Shown: piece by piece, positions 40,304 through 52,384 of the stretch
How the letters are laid out: each line of letters opens with the position of its first letter
How positions within the stretch are numbered: the stretch's first letter is position 1
From: Buchnera aphidicola (Phyllaphis fagi)
Lineage (GTDB): Bacteria > Pseudomonadota > Gammaproteobacteria > Enterobacterales > Enterobacteriaceae
Assembly (NCBI RefSeq): GCF_964058955.1
Contig: NZ_OZ060370.1
Location: forward strand, 62,001 to 126,000
Direction of reading: 5' to 3'
DNA: 64,000 nt
The notes under the pieces: model-generated
Told to the model about the DNA's origin: nothing
Databases searched by the model: none
What the model saw: the letters and a program-made list of their open reading frames with translations, nothing else
Made by a program: the position numbers and the translations under genes

Positions 40304-43300
40304 CTATAATTGTTGTATTTTATTATGCATATCTTGTAAAGTTAAAATATTATTATAAGGATTTATTTTTAAAGACATAATAGTAGCAAATGCAGCATTT
40401 ACAGTAGTGTCATAATGCACATTATATTCGAGAGCTATGGTACAAATTAATTTAGATGTGTCAGATGTTTTATTTACTGAAAGATTTGTATCAATAATAT
40501 ATGAATATTCTTTGTTTTTTAAATGATCTTGAATATTTGGTCGACCTTCATTAATTTTATTTACAGTTCTAGCATATATACCTAATTTTTTTAAAATTTT
40601 ATTAGTTTCTTCAGTTACGTCTAATTGAAATCCTAATTTTTGTAATTGTATTGCTAAATTAGCTACATATTTTTTATCAGTTTTTTTAATTGATAGTAGT
40701 ACTTTTTTAGATTTTTTAATATTAATATTAGCACTAAGCATAGCTTTTGAAAAAGCATGAGGAAAATTTTTTCCAATACCCATAATTTCCCCTGTAGATT
40801 TCATTTCAGGACCTAATGTAGCATCAATTCCATAGAATTTATTAAATGGTAAAATAGATTCTTTAACAGAAAAATAAGATGGAATGACTTCTTTAATATA
40901 TCCTTGTTGTTTTAAGGTTATTCCATTCATAACTCTTGCGGCAATTTTGGCTAATGGAATTCCAATAGCTTTTGATACAAACGGAATAGTACGAGATGCT
41001 CTCGGGTTTACTTCGATAATATATATTTTATTATTTTGAATAGCTAATTGTGTATTCATTAGACCTTGAACTGATAAAGCAAATGCTAGCTTAATCACCT
41101 GTTTTTTTATGTTTTTTTGTATATTTTTACTAATTGTATACACTGGAATAGAACATGCAGAATCTCCAGAATGTATACCAGCTTGCTCAATATGCTCCAT
41201 AATACCTCCAATTAAAACATTTTTACCATCACAAATAATATCAACATCGATTTCTATTGCATTTTTTAAATAATGGTCTAATAAAATTGGATTTTTTTTT
41301 GAAGGTTTGAGTATATTATTAAAATAATTCATTAAACTTTTTTGATTATATACAATTTGCATATATCTTCCACCTAATACATAAGATGGACGAACCATAA
41401 TAGGATATTTGATTATTGTAGATTGTAATATTCCTTGTTCTATGGTAGTAATAGTAGCATTTTTTGGTTGTTTTAATTGTAAAGATGATACAATTTTTTG
41501 AAATTGATTTCTATCTTCCGCTTGATCAATAGAATTAGAATTTGTTCCAATAATTGGGATATTTGATTTTTCTAATTCTTTTGCTAATTTTAGAGGAGTT
41601 TGTCCTCCATATTGTATAATTATTCCTTTAGGTTTTTCAGTTCTTACAATTTCTAATACATTTTCTAAGGTAATGGGTTCAAAATATAATCTATCAGATA
41701 TATCATAATCTGTAGATACAGTTTCAGGATTACAATTAATCATAATAGTTTCATAACCATCTTCTCGTAATGCTTGAGAAGCATGTACACAACAGTAATC
41801 AAATTCTATGCCTTGTCCAATTCGGTTAGGACCCCCTCCTAATATAATTATTTTTTCTTTTAATGAATTTGAATTAGATTCACATTCATTTTCCCATGTT
41901 GAATACATATAGGCTGTGTTAGTATCAAATTCAGCAGAGCATGTATCAACTCTTTTATATATAGGATGCAAATTATAATGATAACGAATTTTACGAATTT
42001 GATTTTCATGGACATTCATTAATTTTGAAATTCTTAAATCAGAAAATCCTGTTTTTTTCATCTTATATAAAAATTGGTAATTTATTTCTTCAATTTTTGT
42101 ATCTATAATAATTTTTTCAAGATTGATAATTTCTTGAATTTGTGATAAAAACCATGGATCAATATATGTTAATTTATAAATTTCATTAATAGATAGTCCT
42201 ATTCTGAATGCATCAGCAATATACCATAATCTTTTGGATCCAGGATTTTTTAATTCATATCGAATTTTTTTAATATTTTCATATTTTTTAACATCAATTT
42301 GTGTTTCAAAACCACTATATCCTACTTCTAATCCTTGAATTGCTTTTTGTATAGATTCTTGGAATGTTCGTCCTATTGCCATTACTTCGCCTACAGATTT
42401 CATTTGTGTTGTTAAGCGATCATTACAGCCTAAGAATTTTTCAAAATTAAATCTAGGAATTTTAGTAACTACATAATCTATAGATGGTTCAAAAGAAGCT
42501 GGAGTACTTGCAGTAATATCATTTTTTAATTCATTTAATGTATAACCGATAGCTAGTTTAGCAGCAATTTTTGCTATAGGAAATCCTGTTGCTTTAGAAG
42601 CTAAAGCGGATGATCGTGATACTCTGGGGTTCATTTCAATTACTACCATGTTATCATTTTTTGGATTAATAGCAAATTGTACATTTGATCCTCCTGTTTC
42701 AACACCAATTTCTTGTAAAATTTTTATTGATGCATCACGCATTTTTTGATATTCTTTATCTGTTAAAGTTTGCGCAGGAGCAACTGTAATTGAATCTCCA
42801 GTATGTATTCCCATAGGGTCTATATTTTCAATACTGCACACTATAATACAATTATTATTTTTATCTCTTACGACTTCCATTTCATATTCTTTCCAGCCTA
42901 TTAATGATTCATCAATTAATAATTCTTGATTAGGTGATATACTAAATCCTTTTTCACATATTTCTTTAAATTCTTCATAGTTATATGCAATACCACCTCC
43001 AGATCCTCCCATTGTAAAGGATGGACGAATAATACATGGAAAACCAATTTTTTTAGATAATTCCATAGCGTGTTGTATATTATTAGTAATACCACATTCT
43101 GCTGTTTTTAATCCAATTTTATTAATGGATTTTTTGAATAGATCTCTATTTTCTGATTTTTTAATTGATTGAATGCTAGCCCCAATGACTTTTATTTGAT
43201 AATCTGATAATATTCCTTTTTTATCTAATTGTAATGTACAATTTAATGCAGTTTGTCCTCCCATAGTAGGTAACAATGCGTCTGGTTTTTCTTTTTCTAT

Positions 43301-43531
43301 AATTTTTTTTACTATTTTCCAATGAATAGGTTCGATATACGTAGCATCAGCTATATCTGGGTCAGTCATAATCGTTGCTGGATTGGAATTAATTAATATT
43401 ATTCTATAACCTTCTTCTTTTAATGCTTTACATGCTTGTGTTCCAGAATAATCAAATTCACAAGCTTGTCCTATAATTATTGGTCCTGCTCCAATAATTA
43501 GAATAGATTTAATATTAGTACATTTTGGCAT
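40304..43531 (-). CDS. carB: Carbamoyl-phosphate synthase large subunit
   Basis: Makes carbamoyl phosphate from bicarbonate, two ATP and CarA-derived ammonia, for arginine and pyrimidines. It has 1075 residues (E. coli 1073), with two homologous ATP-grasp halves ([15 protein letters not shown] in the first, [15 protein letters not shown] in the second, around residue 560), an oligomerisation region and a C-terminal MGS-like regulatory domain (from about 935). AGGA 7 bases upstream supports the ATG. It lies 19 bases after carA in one operon. The allosteric domain is more divergent than the rest. Confidence 0.98.
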   Translation of the reverse strand: MPKCTNIKSILIIGAGPIIIGQACEFDYSGTQACKALKEEGYRIILINSNPATIMTDPDIADATYIEPIHWKIVKKIIEKEKPDALLPTMGGQTALNCTLQLDKKGILSDYQIKVIGASIQSIKKSENRDLFKKSINKIGLKTAECGITNNIQHAMELSKKIGFPCIIRPSFTMGGSGGGIAYNYEEFKEICEKGFSISPNQELLIDESLIGWKEYEMEVVRDKNNNCIIVCSIENIDPMGIHTGDSITVAPAQTLTDKEYQKMRDASIKILQEIGVETGGSNVQFAINPKNDNMVVIEMNPRVSRSSALASKATGFPIAKIAAKLAIGYTLNELKNDITASTPASFEPSIDYVVTKIPRFNFEKFLGCNDRLTTQMKSVGEVMAIGRTFQESIQKAIQGLEVGYSGFETQIDVKKYENIKKIRYELKNPGSKRLWYIADAFRIGLSINEIYKLTYIDPWFLSQIQEIINLEKIIIDTKIEEINYQFLYKMKKTGFSDLRISKLMNVHENQIRKIRYHYNLHPIYKRVDTCSAEFDTNTAYMYSTWENECESNSNSLKEKIIILGGGPNRIGQGIEFDYCCVHASQALREDGYETIMINCNPETVSTDYDISDRLYFEPITLENVLEIVRTEKPKGIIIQYGGQTPLKLAKELEKSNIPIIGTNSNSIDQAEDRNQFQKIVSSLQLKQPKNATITTIEQGILQSTIIKYPIMVRPSYVLGGRYMQIVYNQKSLMNYFNNILKPSKKNPILLDHYLKNAIEIDVDIICDGKNVLIGGIMEHIEQAGIHSGDSACSIPVYTISKNIQKNIKKQVIKLAFALSVQGLMNTQLAIQNNKIYIIEVNPRASRTIPFVSKAIGIPLAKIAARVMNGITLKQQGYIKEVIPSYFSVKESILPFNKFYGIDATLGPEMKSTGEIMGIGKNFPHAFSKAMLSANINIKKSKKVLLSIKKTDKKYVANLAIQLQKLGFQLDVTEETNKILKKLGIYARTVNKINEGRPNIQDHLKNKEYSYIIDTNLSVNKTSDTSKLICTIALEYNVHYDTTVNAAFATIMSLKINPYNNILTLQDMHNKIQQL

Positions 43532-43550
43532 TTTTTTTCCTATATTAACA

Positions 43551-44675
43551 TTATTTTTTTTGATTTTTCATGTATTCAATAAATTGATTAAATAATAATT
43601 CTGAATCATTAGGCCCTGGACTAGCTTCTGGATGACCTTGAAAACTGAAGGCATTTTTATTTATAATTTTAATTCCTTGTATAGTTTGATCAAATAAAGA
43701 TATATGTGTAATTTTAATATTTTTAGGAAGATCTATATTATCAACTGTGAAATTATGATTTTGAGTTGTAATCATAACTTGATTAGTTTTAATATTTTTT
43801 ACAGGATGATTGCTTCCATGATGTCCAAACTTCATTTTTATAATTTTTGCTCCATTTGCTAAGGCTAATAATTGATGACCTAAACAAATACCAAATATTG
43901 GAATATTAATATGTATAAATTTTTTAATATTTTTAATAGCATTAATGCAAACTCTGGGATCACCTGGTCCATTAGAAAGAACAATTCCATCTGGTTGAAG
44001 ATTTAATACTTCTTGATAAGAAGTATATGCAGGTACAATAGTTAAATAACATTTCTTTTGTGATAAAATTCGAAGAATATTATGTTTAACACCAAAATCA
44101 TAAACTATGACATGAAATAATGTTATTTTTTTATTATTATTGTGATTTTGAATTAATTGATTTTTTGTTTTCCAATGATATATTTGTTTTGTACTTATTT
44201 TTTTAACTAAATCTATATTTTTAAATTGATTAATATTTTTAGCATATTTATAAGCTAGTGAAAAATTGTAATCAGTTATTATACAACCATATTGAGTGCC
44301 TTTATTACGTAATATTCTTGTTAATTTTCTTGTATCAATATCTGAAATGCCTACAATATTATTATTTTTCAAATATTCAGATAAACTATATATGCTCTGA
44401 TAATGACTGGTAACTAAAGATATACTTCGAATTATAATACCTTGAACTTGAATACAGTGTGATTCTGTATCATGTTGATTAATTCCAGTATTACCAATGT
44501 GAGGATATGTAAAAGTAATGATTTGATTTTTATATGATGGATCAGTAAGTATTTCTTCATATCCAGTCATTGCAGTATTGAAAACAATTTCACCAATAGA
44601 AATTCCATTATATCCGATAGATTTTCCTTGAAATATTGTACCATCTTCTAATACTAATAATGCAGATTTCTTCAA
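43551..44675 (-). CDS. carA: Carbamoyl-phosphate synthase small subunit, UUG start
   Basis: Glutaminase subunit that channels ammonia to CarB; 374 residues (E. coli 382). The nucleophile cysteine is in FGICLGHQ near residue 262 and the His-Glu pair in [11 protein letters not shown] near the C-terminus. [28 protein letters not shown] and NTGIN mark the N-terminal half. The start is TTG, with GGGAG 6 bases upstream; no in-frame ATG is closer. As far as I recall E. coli carA also starts with UUG. First gene of carAB. Confidence 0.96.
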   Translation of the reverse strand: MKKSALLVLEDGTIFQGKSIGYNGISIGEIVFNTAMTGYEEILTDPSYKNQIITFTYPHIGNTGINQHDTESHCIQVQGIIIRSISLVTSHYQSIYSLSEYLKNNNIVGISDIDTRKLTRILRNKGTQYGCIITDYNFSLAYKYAKNINQFKNIDLVKKISTKQIYHWKTKNQLIQNHNNNKKITLFHVIVYDFGVKHNILRILSQKKCYLTIVPAYTSYQEVLNLQPDGIVLSNGPGDPRVCINAIKNIKKFIHINIPIFGICLGHQLLALANGAKIIKMKFGHHGSNHPVKNIKTNQVMITTQNHNFTVDNIDLPKNIKITHISLFDQTIQGIKIINKNAFSFQGHPEASPGPNDSELLFNQFIEYMKNQKK

Positions 44676-44735
44676 ATTTTTCTCCCAATAATAATGATTA
44701 AAACTATTGTTATTATTTTATGTATGTTTTAAATG

Positions 44736-45539
44736 TTATGATATATTTAACACATCTATCATATCGTATAATCCTGGGCCTTGATTTTGAATCCATATTG
44801 CTGCTTTAATAGCTCCTTTAGAAAAGGCGCTTCTATTACTTGCTAAGTGACTAATTTTAATTTTTTCACCTATTCCTGAATATATAACAGTATGTTCTCC
44901 AATGGTATCACCTCCACGTATTATAGAAAATCCAATTGTATTATTTTTTCGCGCTTTTGTGATTTCCTTTTTTCTATATATACTACATTCATCTAAATTC
45001 CATTTTTTATATTTTGAAATAATTTCACCTAATTTTAAAGCTGTTCCGGAAGGAGAATCGATTTTATTTCTATGATGAGATTCAATAATTTCAATATCAT
45101 AAGATGAATCTAATATTTTAGTAGTTTTTTCTAGCAACTTAAAAATTAAATTAATTCCTATACTAAAATTATATGAAAATACAATTCCAATATTTTTAGA
45201 ATAATTTTTAATAACATGTAATTCTTTTTTATTAAAACCAGTTGTTCCGATAATCATTTTTTTTTTATATAATTGACAAATTTTTAGATATTTTAATGTT
45301 GATTTAGGAGTACTAAAATCAATTAAAATATCAAATTGATCTATTTTATTTTCTATATTTTCTATGTTTTCAATAATTTCTATTTTTTCATTTTTTTGAG
45401 TTATAATATCTTGATATTTTTTTTTTACTATTACAAAACTTAGTAGAACGTTTGTTTGTTTTTCAATTTCTTTAATTAAACTGGTTCCCATTCTTCCATA
45501 AGCTCCAGTTATTGCAAGACGCACTTGTTTTTTATTCAT
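44736..45539 (-). CDS. dapB: 4-hydroxy-tetrahydrodipicolinate reductase
   Basis: NAD(P)H-dependent reduction in lysine/diaminopimelate synthesis, directly after DapA. From the ATG at 45539 it has 267 residues (E. coli 273). A TTG at 45554 in frame would add 5 residues but also lacks a Shine-Dalgarno sequence. The nucleotide-binding GAYGRMG is at the N-terminus; SHHRNKIDSPSGTA holds the catalytic His and Lys. It is upstream of carAB on the same strand, as in E. coli, with a 60-base gap. Confidence 0.96.
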   Translation of the reverse strand: MNKKQVRLAITGAYGRMGTSLIKEIEKQTNVLLSFVIVKKKYQDIITQKNEKIEIIENIENIENKIDQFDILIDFSTPKSTLKYLKICQLYKKKMIIGTTGFNKKELHVIKNYSKNIGIVFSYNFSIGINLIFKLLEKTTKILDSSYDIEIIESHHRNKIDSPSGTALKLGEIISKYKKWNLDECSIYRKKEITKARKNNTIGFSIIRGGDTIGEHTVIYSGIGEKIKISHLASNRSAFSKGAIKAAIWIQNQGPGLYDMIDVLNIS

Positions 45540-45635
45540 TTTTTTTATTTTCAAAATAGTTGATAAGAAATTAAATAATATATTATTTATAGATAAAATA
45601 TATATTAAATTTTTAATATATTATATAAAAATATT

Positions 45636-48446
45636 TTATACGAATTTACGTTTTTCTCCATCTCCATAAATATTTTGATTACATCTATTACATATATTTT
45701 TATCTTTATTATAAATTTTAATTTTATTAAAGTAATTCCAACATCTAGGGCACTTAATACCTAAATATTTTTTTATTTTTATTTTAAAATGTTTTATATT
45801 ATTATTACAATCTAAGTTAGGTGATATATGTGCATAATGTTTTAGTGTTACTTTAGAAACTAAGAACATAAATTTTAATTCATTTTTTAAGATTTTTAAA
45901 ATATTATATAATTCATTATTTACATATAATATAATTGAGGTTTCTAATGAATTCTTTATTGTTTGGTTTTTTCTTTTTTTTTCTATTATTTTATTAACTT
46001 CTGATTTAATAATAAATAATTTTAACCATTTTTCGTTATCAATAATTTTATGATCTGATGAAAAAAATGATAAATTAAACCATTCTTCAGTAAATATAAA
46101 TTTATTATTTGTTTCAGGTAAGTAGTTCCATATTTCATCGGCTGTAAATGATAATATTGGTGTAATCCATCGTACCATAGATTGTATTATATAATACATA
46201 GCGGTTTGACAACTTCTTCGTAAAAGGCTATTTTTTTTTGATGTATATTGTCTATCTTTAATAATATCAAGATAAAATGATCCTAATTCTATAGAACAAA
46301 ATTTAACTATTTTTTGTACTACTTCATGAAATTTATAATTGTTATATAATTTAATAATTTCTTCTTGAATTAATTTGGTGTGACCAATAATCCATTGATC
46401 TAAAATAATCATATCTGAAAAATTAATTTTATGTATTTTTGGTTGAAAATCATAAATATTGGCTAATAGAAACCTACTAGTATTACGGATTTTCCTATAA
46501 TTATCAGATATTTGATATAATGTATTTTTTGATATAATAATATCATTTGTATAATTTGTTGAAGCTACCCATAATCGTAATATATCTGCACCAAAAGATT
46601 GTATAATTTCGTCAGGAGTAATAATATTACCAATAGATTTAGACATTTTTTGTCCAGTTTTGTCTATTGCAAAACCATGTGTTAATACTTCTTGATATGG
46701 TATTGATTGATTTATCGCTTGAGATATTATCAAGGATGACATAAACCAACCTCTATATTGATCGGATCCTTCTAAATACATATTAATAATATTTTTTTGT
46801 TGTTTTAAATTATATATTTTTAAAGTATGTGTACATCCTGATTCAAACCATACATCTAATACATCATTAGATTTATCGTATTCTTGATAATTGTTTTTTA
46901 TAATATCTTCTTTTTTTATATCCCACCATATTTCTGATCCTTTTAAATGAATCATTTTTAATATTTTTTTTATTATTTTGTCAGTATCAGGGTGTAATAT
47001 TCCTGTTTTTTTATGTGTAAATACTGTTATTGGAATACCCCATGTTCTTTGTCTGGATATACACCAATCTGGTCTATTTATTAACATATTATTCATTAAA
47101 TTATGACCCCACTTGGGAATCCATTTTACTGTATTGATTGCATCTATTGATTTTTTTTTTAATTGACTCTTTTCAATATTAATAAACCATTGTGAAGTTG
47201 TTCGAAAGATAATAGGTGTTTTATGTCTCCAACAATGTGGATAAGAATGTATTAATTGATTTTTATGAAGTAACAATTTTTGGTTTTTAATTAAATTAAT
47301 AATGATATTATTGCTTTTAAAAATATTTTTTCCATTAATATCGGGATGTATATTATCTATATAATTACCATTAGCATTGATAATATTAGTAATATTTATT
47401 TTATATTTTTTACTTACAATATAGTCATCTTGTCCATAGTCTGGTGCTATATGAACTGCTCCAGTACCTGATTCTAAATTAACATGATGAGATAATATGA
47501 TTGGTGCTTGAAAGTTTAAAAAAGGATGTATAAATTTAATAAATTCTAAATTTTTTCCAAATATTGTATTAATAACGATCCATGTTTTTATATTAAGTTG
47601 ATCCATAATTTTTTGAACTAATTTTTTTGCTATAATTACATAATGTTTTTGAAATTGTATTAATTGATATTTAAATTCAGGATGTACTGCAATAGCTCGA
47701 TTAGCAGGAATAGTCCATGGTGTTGTTGTCCAAACTAATATGTATATATTAGGTATTTTATGTGGTAAAAACATTTTTTGTAAAATATTTTGTTTTACTA
47801 ATTGGAACATAATAATTATAGATGTGGAAGTTTTATCATAATATTCAACTTCTGCTTCAGCTAAAGCAGATTGACAGTTTAAACACCAGTGTACTGGTTT
47901 AAAACCTTTATATAAATATTTATTTTTAATAATTTTACTAAGATTTTTAATAACATTTGCTTCAGCGTGAGGGTTCATAGTTAATTCAGAGTTATTCCAA
48001 TCTCCAAATATACCTAGTCTAATAAAATCTTTTTTTTGTTTTTCAACCTGTTTAATTGCATAATTTCGGCATAGATTTCGAAATTTTTTTTTTGTTATAT
48101 TTTTATCGGCTTTTCCAAATTTTTGTTCAATTTTATGTTCAATAGGTAATCCATGGCAATCCCAAAAAGGAGTATATGGAGCATTAAAACCACATAAAGT
48201 TTTTGATTTAATAATGATATCTTTTAAAATTTTATTAATAGCATGACCAATATGAATGTTACCATTAGCATATGGAGGTCCATCATGAAGTAAAAAAATT
48301 TTTTTTTCTTTTTTATAATTTCTAATAATTTGATAAATATTATATTTATTCCATTTTTTAAGAATATTAGGTTCTTGAATTGTTAAATTACCTTTCATTG
48401 GAAAATTAGTTTTTGGTAAATTTAACGTATTTTTATAATGGTTCAT
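45636..48446 (-). CDS. ileS: Isoleucyl-tRNA synthetase
   Basis: Class I synthetase, 936 residues (E. coli 938). The start at 48446 (MNHYKNTLNLPKT) matches E. coli MSDYKSTLNLPET and has AAGGA 4 bases upstream; an in-frame start at 48473 would be an extension. HIGHAINKI and KMSKSIGN are intact, and so is the C-terminal zinc knuckle CPRCW...CNRC. The CP1 editing site keeps its threonines (WTTTPWT) and the His and Asp of VHIAPDYGQDDY, so valine proofreading appears preserved, in contrast to ThrRS and PheRS here. lspA and ribF, its E. coli neighbours, are absent. Confidence 0.97.
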   Translation of the reverse strand: MNHYKNTLNLPKTNFPMKGNLTIQEPNILKKWNKYNIYQIIRNYKKEKKIFLLHDGPPYANGNIHIGHAINKILKDIIIKSKTLCGFNAPYTPFWDCHGLPIEHKIEQKFGKADKNITKKKFRNLCRNYAIKQVEKQKKDFIRLGIFGDWNNSELTMNPHAEANVIKNLSKIIKNKYLYKGFKPVHWCLNCQSALAEAEVEYYDKTSTSIIIMFQLVKQNILQKMFLPHKIPNIYILVWTTTPWTIPANRAIAVHPEFKYQLIQFQKHYVIIAKKLVQKIMDQLNIKTWIVINTIFGKNLEFIKFIHPFLNFQAPIILSHHVNLESGTGAVHIAPDYGQDDYIVSKKYKINITNIINANGNYIDNIHPDINGKNIFKSNNIIINLIKNQKLLLHKNQLIHSYPHCWRHKTPIIFRTTSQWFINIEKSQLKKKSIDAINTVKWIPKWGHNLMNNMLINRPDWCISRQRTWGIPITVFTHKKTGILHPDTDKIIKKILKMIHLKGSEIWWDIKKEDIIKNNYQEYDKSNDVLDVWFESGCTHTLKIYNLKQQKNIINMYLEGSDQYRGWFMSSLIISQAINQSIPYQEVLTHGFAIDKTGQKMSKSIGNIITPDEIIQSFGADILRLWVASTNYTNDIIISKNTLYQISDNYRKIRNTSRFLLANIYDFQPKIHKINFSDMIILDQWIIGHTKLIQEEIIKLYNNYKFHEVVQKIVKFCSIELGSFYLDIIKDRQYTSKKNSLLRRSCQTAMYYIIQSMVRWITPILSFTADEIWNYLPETNNKFIFTEEWFNLSFFSSDHKIIDNEKWLKLFIIKSEVNKIIEKKRKNQTIKNSLETSIILYVNNELYNILKILKNELKFMFLVSKVTLKHYAHISPNLDCNNNIKHFKIKIKKYLGIKCPRCWNYFNKIKIYNKDKNICNRCNQNIYGDGEKRKFV

Positions 48447-48803
48447 TTGATCCTTATAATTTATGTAAAGCACAATATAAATTTTAAAAATTTTTAAATT
48501 TTTAAAAATTTAATTATTAATATAAAATTTTTTATTTTTAATGATTAATATTTTTATGTATAATATTCCAATTATTTTATATAAAATATGTATTTTAATA
48601 TTTTATGTTATAAATTATCTAAATAAAATTGAATATTATTAATTTCGCATATATTATATTTTTGGTATTATATTACTAAATATAATTTTTAATTTTTTAT
48701 ATTGTAATATTAATAATAAATAAATGTATTTTTTAAAATAATTTGTTATAATTATTTTTATAATGTATATTCAATAATATTATAATATTATAAGGTATAA
48801 TCA
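48447..48803. other. 357-base gap between divergent ileS and rpsT
   Basis: AT-rich with no recognised gene. In E. coli ribF (FAD synthetase) lies just upstream of ileS, next to rpsT; it is not visible here. Promoters of ileS and rpsT must lie within it, but no candidate stands out from the background. Confidence 0.6.
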
Positions 48804-49067
48804 ATGGCTAATCTTAAATCATCTCAAAAAGATACTTTAAAATCTCAAAGAAAACGATGTCATAATACTAGTCGTAAGTCTATGTTACGTACTTTTTTAA
48901 AAAAAGTTGTGTTAGCTATTAGTGTAAATAATAAAGACCTTGCTAAAAAAGAATTTTATAAAGTACAACCTATTTTAGATAGATTAGCAATAAAAAAAGT
49001 AATACATAAAAATAAAGCAGCAAGGTATAAATCACGGTTATGTTTAAAAATTAATAATTTATCTTAA
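48804..49067 (+). CDS. rpsT: Ribosomal protein S20
   Basis: Small basic 30S protein, 87 residues, the E. coli length. MANLKSSQKD, HNTSRKSMLRTFLKKV and IHKNKAARYKSRL are typical. The start is ATG with AAGG upstream; E. coli uses UUG and autoregulates through it, so that control may be changed here. It converges with dnaJ across an 82-base gap containing a strong hairpin. Confidence 0.97.
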   Translation: MANLKSSQKDTLKSQRKRCHNTSRKSMLRTFLKKVVLAISVNNKDLAKKEFYKVQPILDRLAIKKVIHKNKAARYKSRLCLKINNLS

Positions 49068-49098
49068 ACATATAATATAAAATTATATATTTATATAC

Positions 49099-49140
49099 AG
49101 TACTGCTTCATATTATTACTATGTGTCATGAAGCAATACT
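49099..49140. terminator. Bidirectional hairpin between rpsT and dnaJ
   Basis: A 13-bp stem (49099-49111 with 49128-49140) around a 16-base loop. At one position the plus strand has a C-A mismatch that becomes a G-U pair on the minus strand, so the stem is stronger in the dnaJ transcript. It starts 9 bases beyond the dnaJ stop and 31 beyond the rpsT stop, and probably terminates both. Confidence 0.65.
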
Positions 49141-49149
49141 ATGAATATA

Positions 49150-50289
49150 TTATTTGGTTAAATCATCAAAAAATTTTTTAACACCATCAAAAAATCTTTT
49201 TGATTGAGGATTATTAGTTTCTTGGTTATTTTGATTTAAACTATTTCCAAGTTTTTTTAATAAATTTTTTTGTTTTTCATTGAGTTTAACTGGTGTTTCT
49301 ACTACAACTCGACATAATAAATCTCCTATTTTTCTTGTACGAACAGAATTTATTCCTCTACCTCGGATACGAAATAGTTTTCCTGATTGTGTTTCTGATG
49401 GTATTTTAATTTTTATTTTTCCATTTAGTGTAGGAACTTCTAGGGTACCCCCTAAAGCTGCCATACAAAAATTAATTGGCACTTCACAATATAAATTATT
49501 GTCTTTTCTTTCAAAAATAGGGTGTTTTTTTATTGTAATTTGAATATAAAGATCTCCAGGTGCAGCTCCGTTTTTTCCTGATTCTCCTTCATTATTTAAT
49601 TTAATTCTATCATTATTATCAATACCAGGTGGAATTTTAACTAGTATTTTTTTTGTAAATTCAATTTGTCCAGTACCTTTACAACTAAAACATGGATTAG
49701 TAATGATTTTTCCTTTTCCATGGCAATTAGAACATGTTTGTTGGACTGAAAAAAAACCTTGTCTCATATGTATTTGACCGCTTCCTTGGCAAGTATGACA
49801 AGTTTTTAATTTTTTTCCTAAATTAGATCCACTTCCATAACATGCATGACATGTTTTTAAGGCAGGTATTGATATTTCTTTATTTATTCCTTGTACTGCT
49901 TCTTCTAGATTTAATTCCATATTATATTGAAGATCTGATCCTTGTTGTGTTGAAGAAGTTCTACTTTTTCCAAATATATCTCCAAAAACATCGCCAAAGA
50001 TGTCACTAAAATCTGAACTATTATTAGTAAAATGGCTTTCAAATGAATTATCAGTATTACCTTGTTCAAAAGCAGCATGTCCATATTGATCATATGCTGA
50101 TCTTTTTTGAGGATTAATTAAAACTTCATATGCTTCTTTAATTATTTTGAATTTTTTTTCTGAATTTTTATTACCTTGATTTCGATCAGGATGATATTTC
50201 ATCGCTAATTTTTTATAAGATTTTTTTATTTCACGATCACTTGCTGATTTGGATATTCCTAATGTTTGATAGTAATCTTTCTTTATCAT
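49150..50289 (-). CDS. dnaJ: Chaperone DnaJ
   Basis: Hsp40 co-chaperone that stimulates the DnaK ATPase; 379 residues (E. coli 376). J domain with KYHPDRN at about 30-36, then the linker, the zinc domain with four CxxCxGxG repeats ([32 protein letters not shown]), and a C-terminal substrate-binding region. The linker (about 73-112), Gly/Phe-rich in E. coli, here has most glycines replaced by Asn, Ser and Thr, though [12 protein letters not shown] is kept. AGGA supports the start. It follows dnaK by 102 bases, with a hairpin in that gap. Confidence 0.97.
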   Translation of the reverse strand: MIKKDYYQTLGISKSASDREIKKSYKKLAMKYHPDRNQGNKNSEKKFKIIKEAYEVLINPQKRSAYDQYGHAAFEQGNTDNSFESHFTNNSSDFSDIFGDVFGDIFGKSRTSSTQQGSDLQYNMELNLEEAVQGINKEISIPALKTCHACYGSGSNLGKKLKTCHTCQGSGQIHMRQGFFSVQQTCSNCHGKGKIITNPCFSCKGTGQIEFTKKILVKIPPGIDNNDRIKLNNEGESGKNGAAPGDLYIQITIKKHPIFERKDNNLYCEVPINFCMAALGGTLEVPTLNGKIKIKIPSETQSGKLFRIRGRGINSVRTRKIGDLLCRVVVETPVKLNEKQKNLLKKLGNSLNQNNQETNNPQSKRFFDGVKKFFDDLTK

Positions 50290-50316
50290 TCTATTTTCCT
50301 AACGTAATATGATTAA

Positions 50317-50349
50317 ACGGGTATAAAAAAATATCATATTTACACCCGT
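50317..50349 (-). terminator. Hairpin between dnaK and dnaJ
   Basis: On the minus strand, ACGGGTGTA pairs with TATACCCGT (50341-50349 with 50317-50325; one G-U pair, 15-base loop). It contains four consecutive G-C pairs, notable in such AT-rich DNA. It lies between dnaK and dnaJ and probably reduces read-through or protects the dnaK mRNA 3' end, setting more DnaK than DnaJ. Confidence 0.5.
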
Positions 50350-50391
50350 GTTAGTAGTTATATAAAGAATATTTTATTTGTTATAATAGTT

Positions 50392-52308
50392 TTATTTTTT
50401 TGGTTCTTTAACTTCTTCAAATTCTGCATCAATAACATTATCATCTTTTTTAATAGAAGAAGAATTATCTGTATTATTTTCTTGTTGTTTTGTTTGATTT
50501 TTAGATACATCAGTGAATTTAGAGGATTTTTGTATTAATGATTGTATTTTATTTTCTATATCAGATTTGTTTTCTTTTTTTAAAGCGTCGTCTAATTCAT
50601 TAACTGTTTTTTGAATATCGTTATAATCTTGAGGGTTTAGTTTATCTTTTAATTCTGATAGTTGTTTTTTGGTACTATGTGAAATTTGATCACCTTGATT
50701 TTTTATTTGAATTAGTTCTTCAAATTGTCGGTCAGATTCGGAATTCTTTTCTGCGTCAGAAATCATTTTTTTAATTTCATCTTCATGTAATCCAGAAGAT
50801 GATTGAATAGTAATTTTTTGTTCTTTCCCTGTTTTTTTGTCTTTTGCGGAAACATGTAATATTCCATCAGCATCAATATCAAATGTTACTTCAATTTGAG
50901 GAATACCTCGAGGAGCGGGTTGAATACCATCTAAATTGAATTGTCCTAAAGATTTATTATCTATTGATCGTTTTCTTTCACCTTGTAAAATATGTATAGT
51001 AACTGCTGATTGATTATCTTCAGCCGTTGAGAATATTTGACTATGTTTAGTTGGAATAGTGGTATTTTTATTAATCAAAGTAGTCATAATACCCCCCATT
51101 GTTTCAATTCCTAATGATAGTGGCGTGACATCTAATAATAATACATCTTTTACATCTCCGGATAAAACTCCTCCTTGTACTGCAGCACCTACAGCAACAG
51201 CTTCATCTGGATTAACATCTTTTCTTGGTTCTTTACCAAAAAATTCTGCTACTTTAGATTGTACTAAAGGCATTCTAGTTTGTCCACCTACTAAAATAAC
51301 ATCATGAATATCAGAGATAGATAAATTAGCATCTTGTAAAGCAGTTTTTAAGGGTATAATAGATTTAGATATTAAATCTTCTACTAAAGATTCTAATTTA
51401 GATCGAGTAACTTTAATTGTTAAATGTTTTGGTCCATTAGAGTCAGCCGTAATATAAGGTAAATTAATATCACTTTGTTGTGTGGACGATAATTCTATTT
51501 TTGTTTTTTCTGCTGCTTCTTTTAATCGTTGCATAGCTAATGAATCATTACGTAAATCAATACCTTGTTCTTTTTTAAATTCTGATACTAGATAATTAAT
51601 TAAACGACTATCAAAATCTTCTCCGCCTAAATGAGTATCTCCATTTGTTGCAAGTACTTCAAAAGTTTTTTCTTTATCTACATTATCTATTTCAATAATA
51701 GAAATATCAAATGTTCCTCCACCCAAATCATATACTGCAATTATTTTATTACCTTGACTTTTATCTAATCCATAAGCTAAAGCTGCTGCAGTTGGTTCAT
51801 TAATAATACGTTTTACTTCTAAACCTGCGATTTTCCCAGCATCTTTTGTTGCTTGTCTTTGTGCATCATTAAAATAAGCTGGTACAGTAATTACAGCTTG
51901 TGTTACTATTTCTCCTAAATAATCTTCTGCTGTTTTTTTCATTTTTTTAAGTACTTCAGCAGAAATTTGAGGTGGTGCTATGTGTTTATCTGTAATATTA
52001 ATCCAAGCATCTCCGTTTTTAGAATTAATAATTTGATATGGCATAATTTTAATATCTCTTTGTACTTCTTCATCTTGAAATTTTCTACCAATTAATCTTT
52101 TAATAGCAAATAGTGTATTTTTTGGATTGGTAATTGCTTGTCTCTTAGCTGGTTGACCTACAAGAATTTCGCCATCTTTAGTATATGCGATAATAGACGG
52201 AGTAGTTCGATCACCTTCAGAATTTTCTAAAACTTTGGGTTGTTTCCCATCCATTATAGCAACGCATGAATTAGTAGTACCTAAATCTATACCAATAATT
52301 TTACTCAT
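50392..52308 (-). CDS. dnaK: Chaperone DnaK (Hsp70)
   Basis: ATP-dependent chaperone, 638 residues, the E. coli length. Seen are [14 protein letters not shown] at the N-terminus, [29 protein letters not shown], the interdomain linker [13 protein letters not shown] near 388, the substrate-binding domain, and a charged C-terminus ending [17 protein letters not shown], which keeps the EEV-type tail. AGAGGT precedes the ATG. A sigma-32-type promoter lies 77 bases upstream. Its protein sequence is among the least changed in the window, consistent with heavy chaperone demand in endosymbionts. Confidence 0.99.
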   Translation of the reverse strand: MSKIIGIDLGTTNSCVAIMDGKQPKVLENSEGDRTTPSIIAYTKDGEILVGQPAKRQAITNPKNTLFAIKRLIGRKFQDEEVQRDIKIMPYQIINSKNGDAWINITDKHIAPPQISAEVLKKMKKTAEDYLGEIVTQAVITVPAYFNDAQRQATKDAGKIAGLEVKRIINEPTAAALAYGLDKSQGNKIIAVYDLGGGTFDISIIEIDNVDKEKTFEVLATNGDTHLGGEDFDSRLINYLVSEFKKEQGIDLRNDSLAMQRLKEAAEKTKIELSSTQQSDINLPYITADSNGPKHLTIKVTRSKLESLVEDLISKSIIPLKTALQDANLSISDIHDVILVGGQTRMPLVQSKVAEFFGKEPRKDVNPDEAVAVGAAVQGGVLSGDVKDVLLLDVTPLSLGIETMGGIMTTLINKNTTIPTKHSQIFSTAEDNQSAVTIHILQGERKRSIDNKSLGQFNLDGIQPAPRGIPQIEVTFDIDADGILHVSAKDKKTGKEQKITIQSSSGLHEDEIKKMISDAEKNSESDRQFEELIQIKNQGDQISHSTKKQLSELKDKLNPQDYNDIQKTVNELDDALKKENKSDIENKIQSLIQKSSKFTDVSKNQTKQQENNTDNSSSIKKDDNVIDAEFEEVKEPKK

Positions 52309-52384
52309 TAATGTACCTCTGATATTTAATATTTTACTTATATAAATTAATTAAATTTTAAAAATTAATTAATAATATTTTAAT

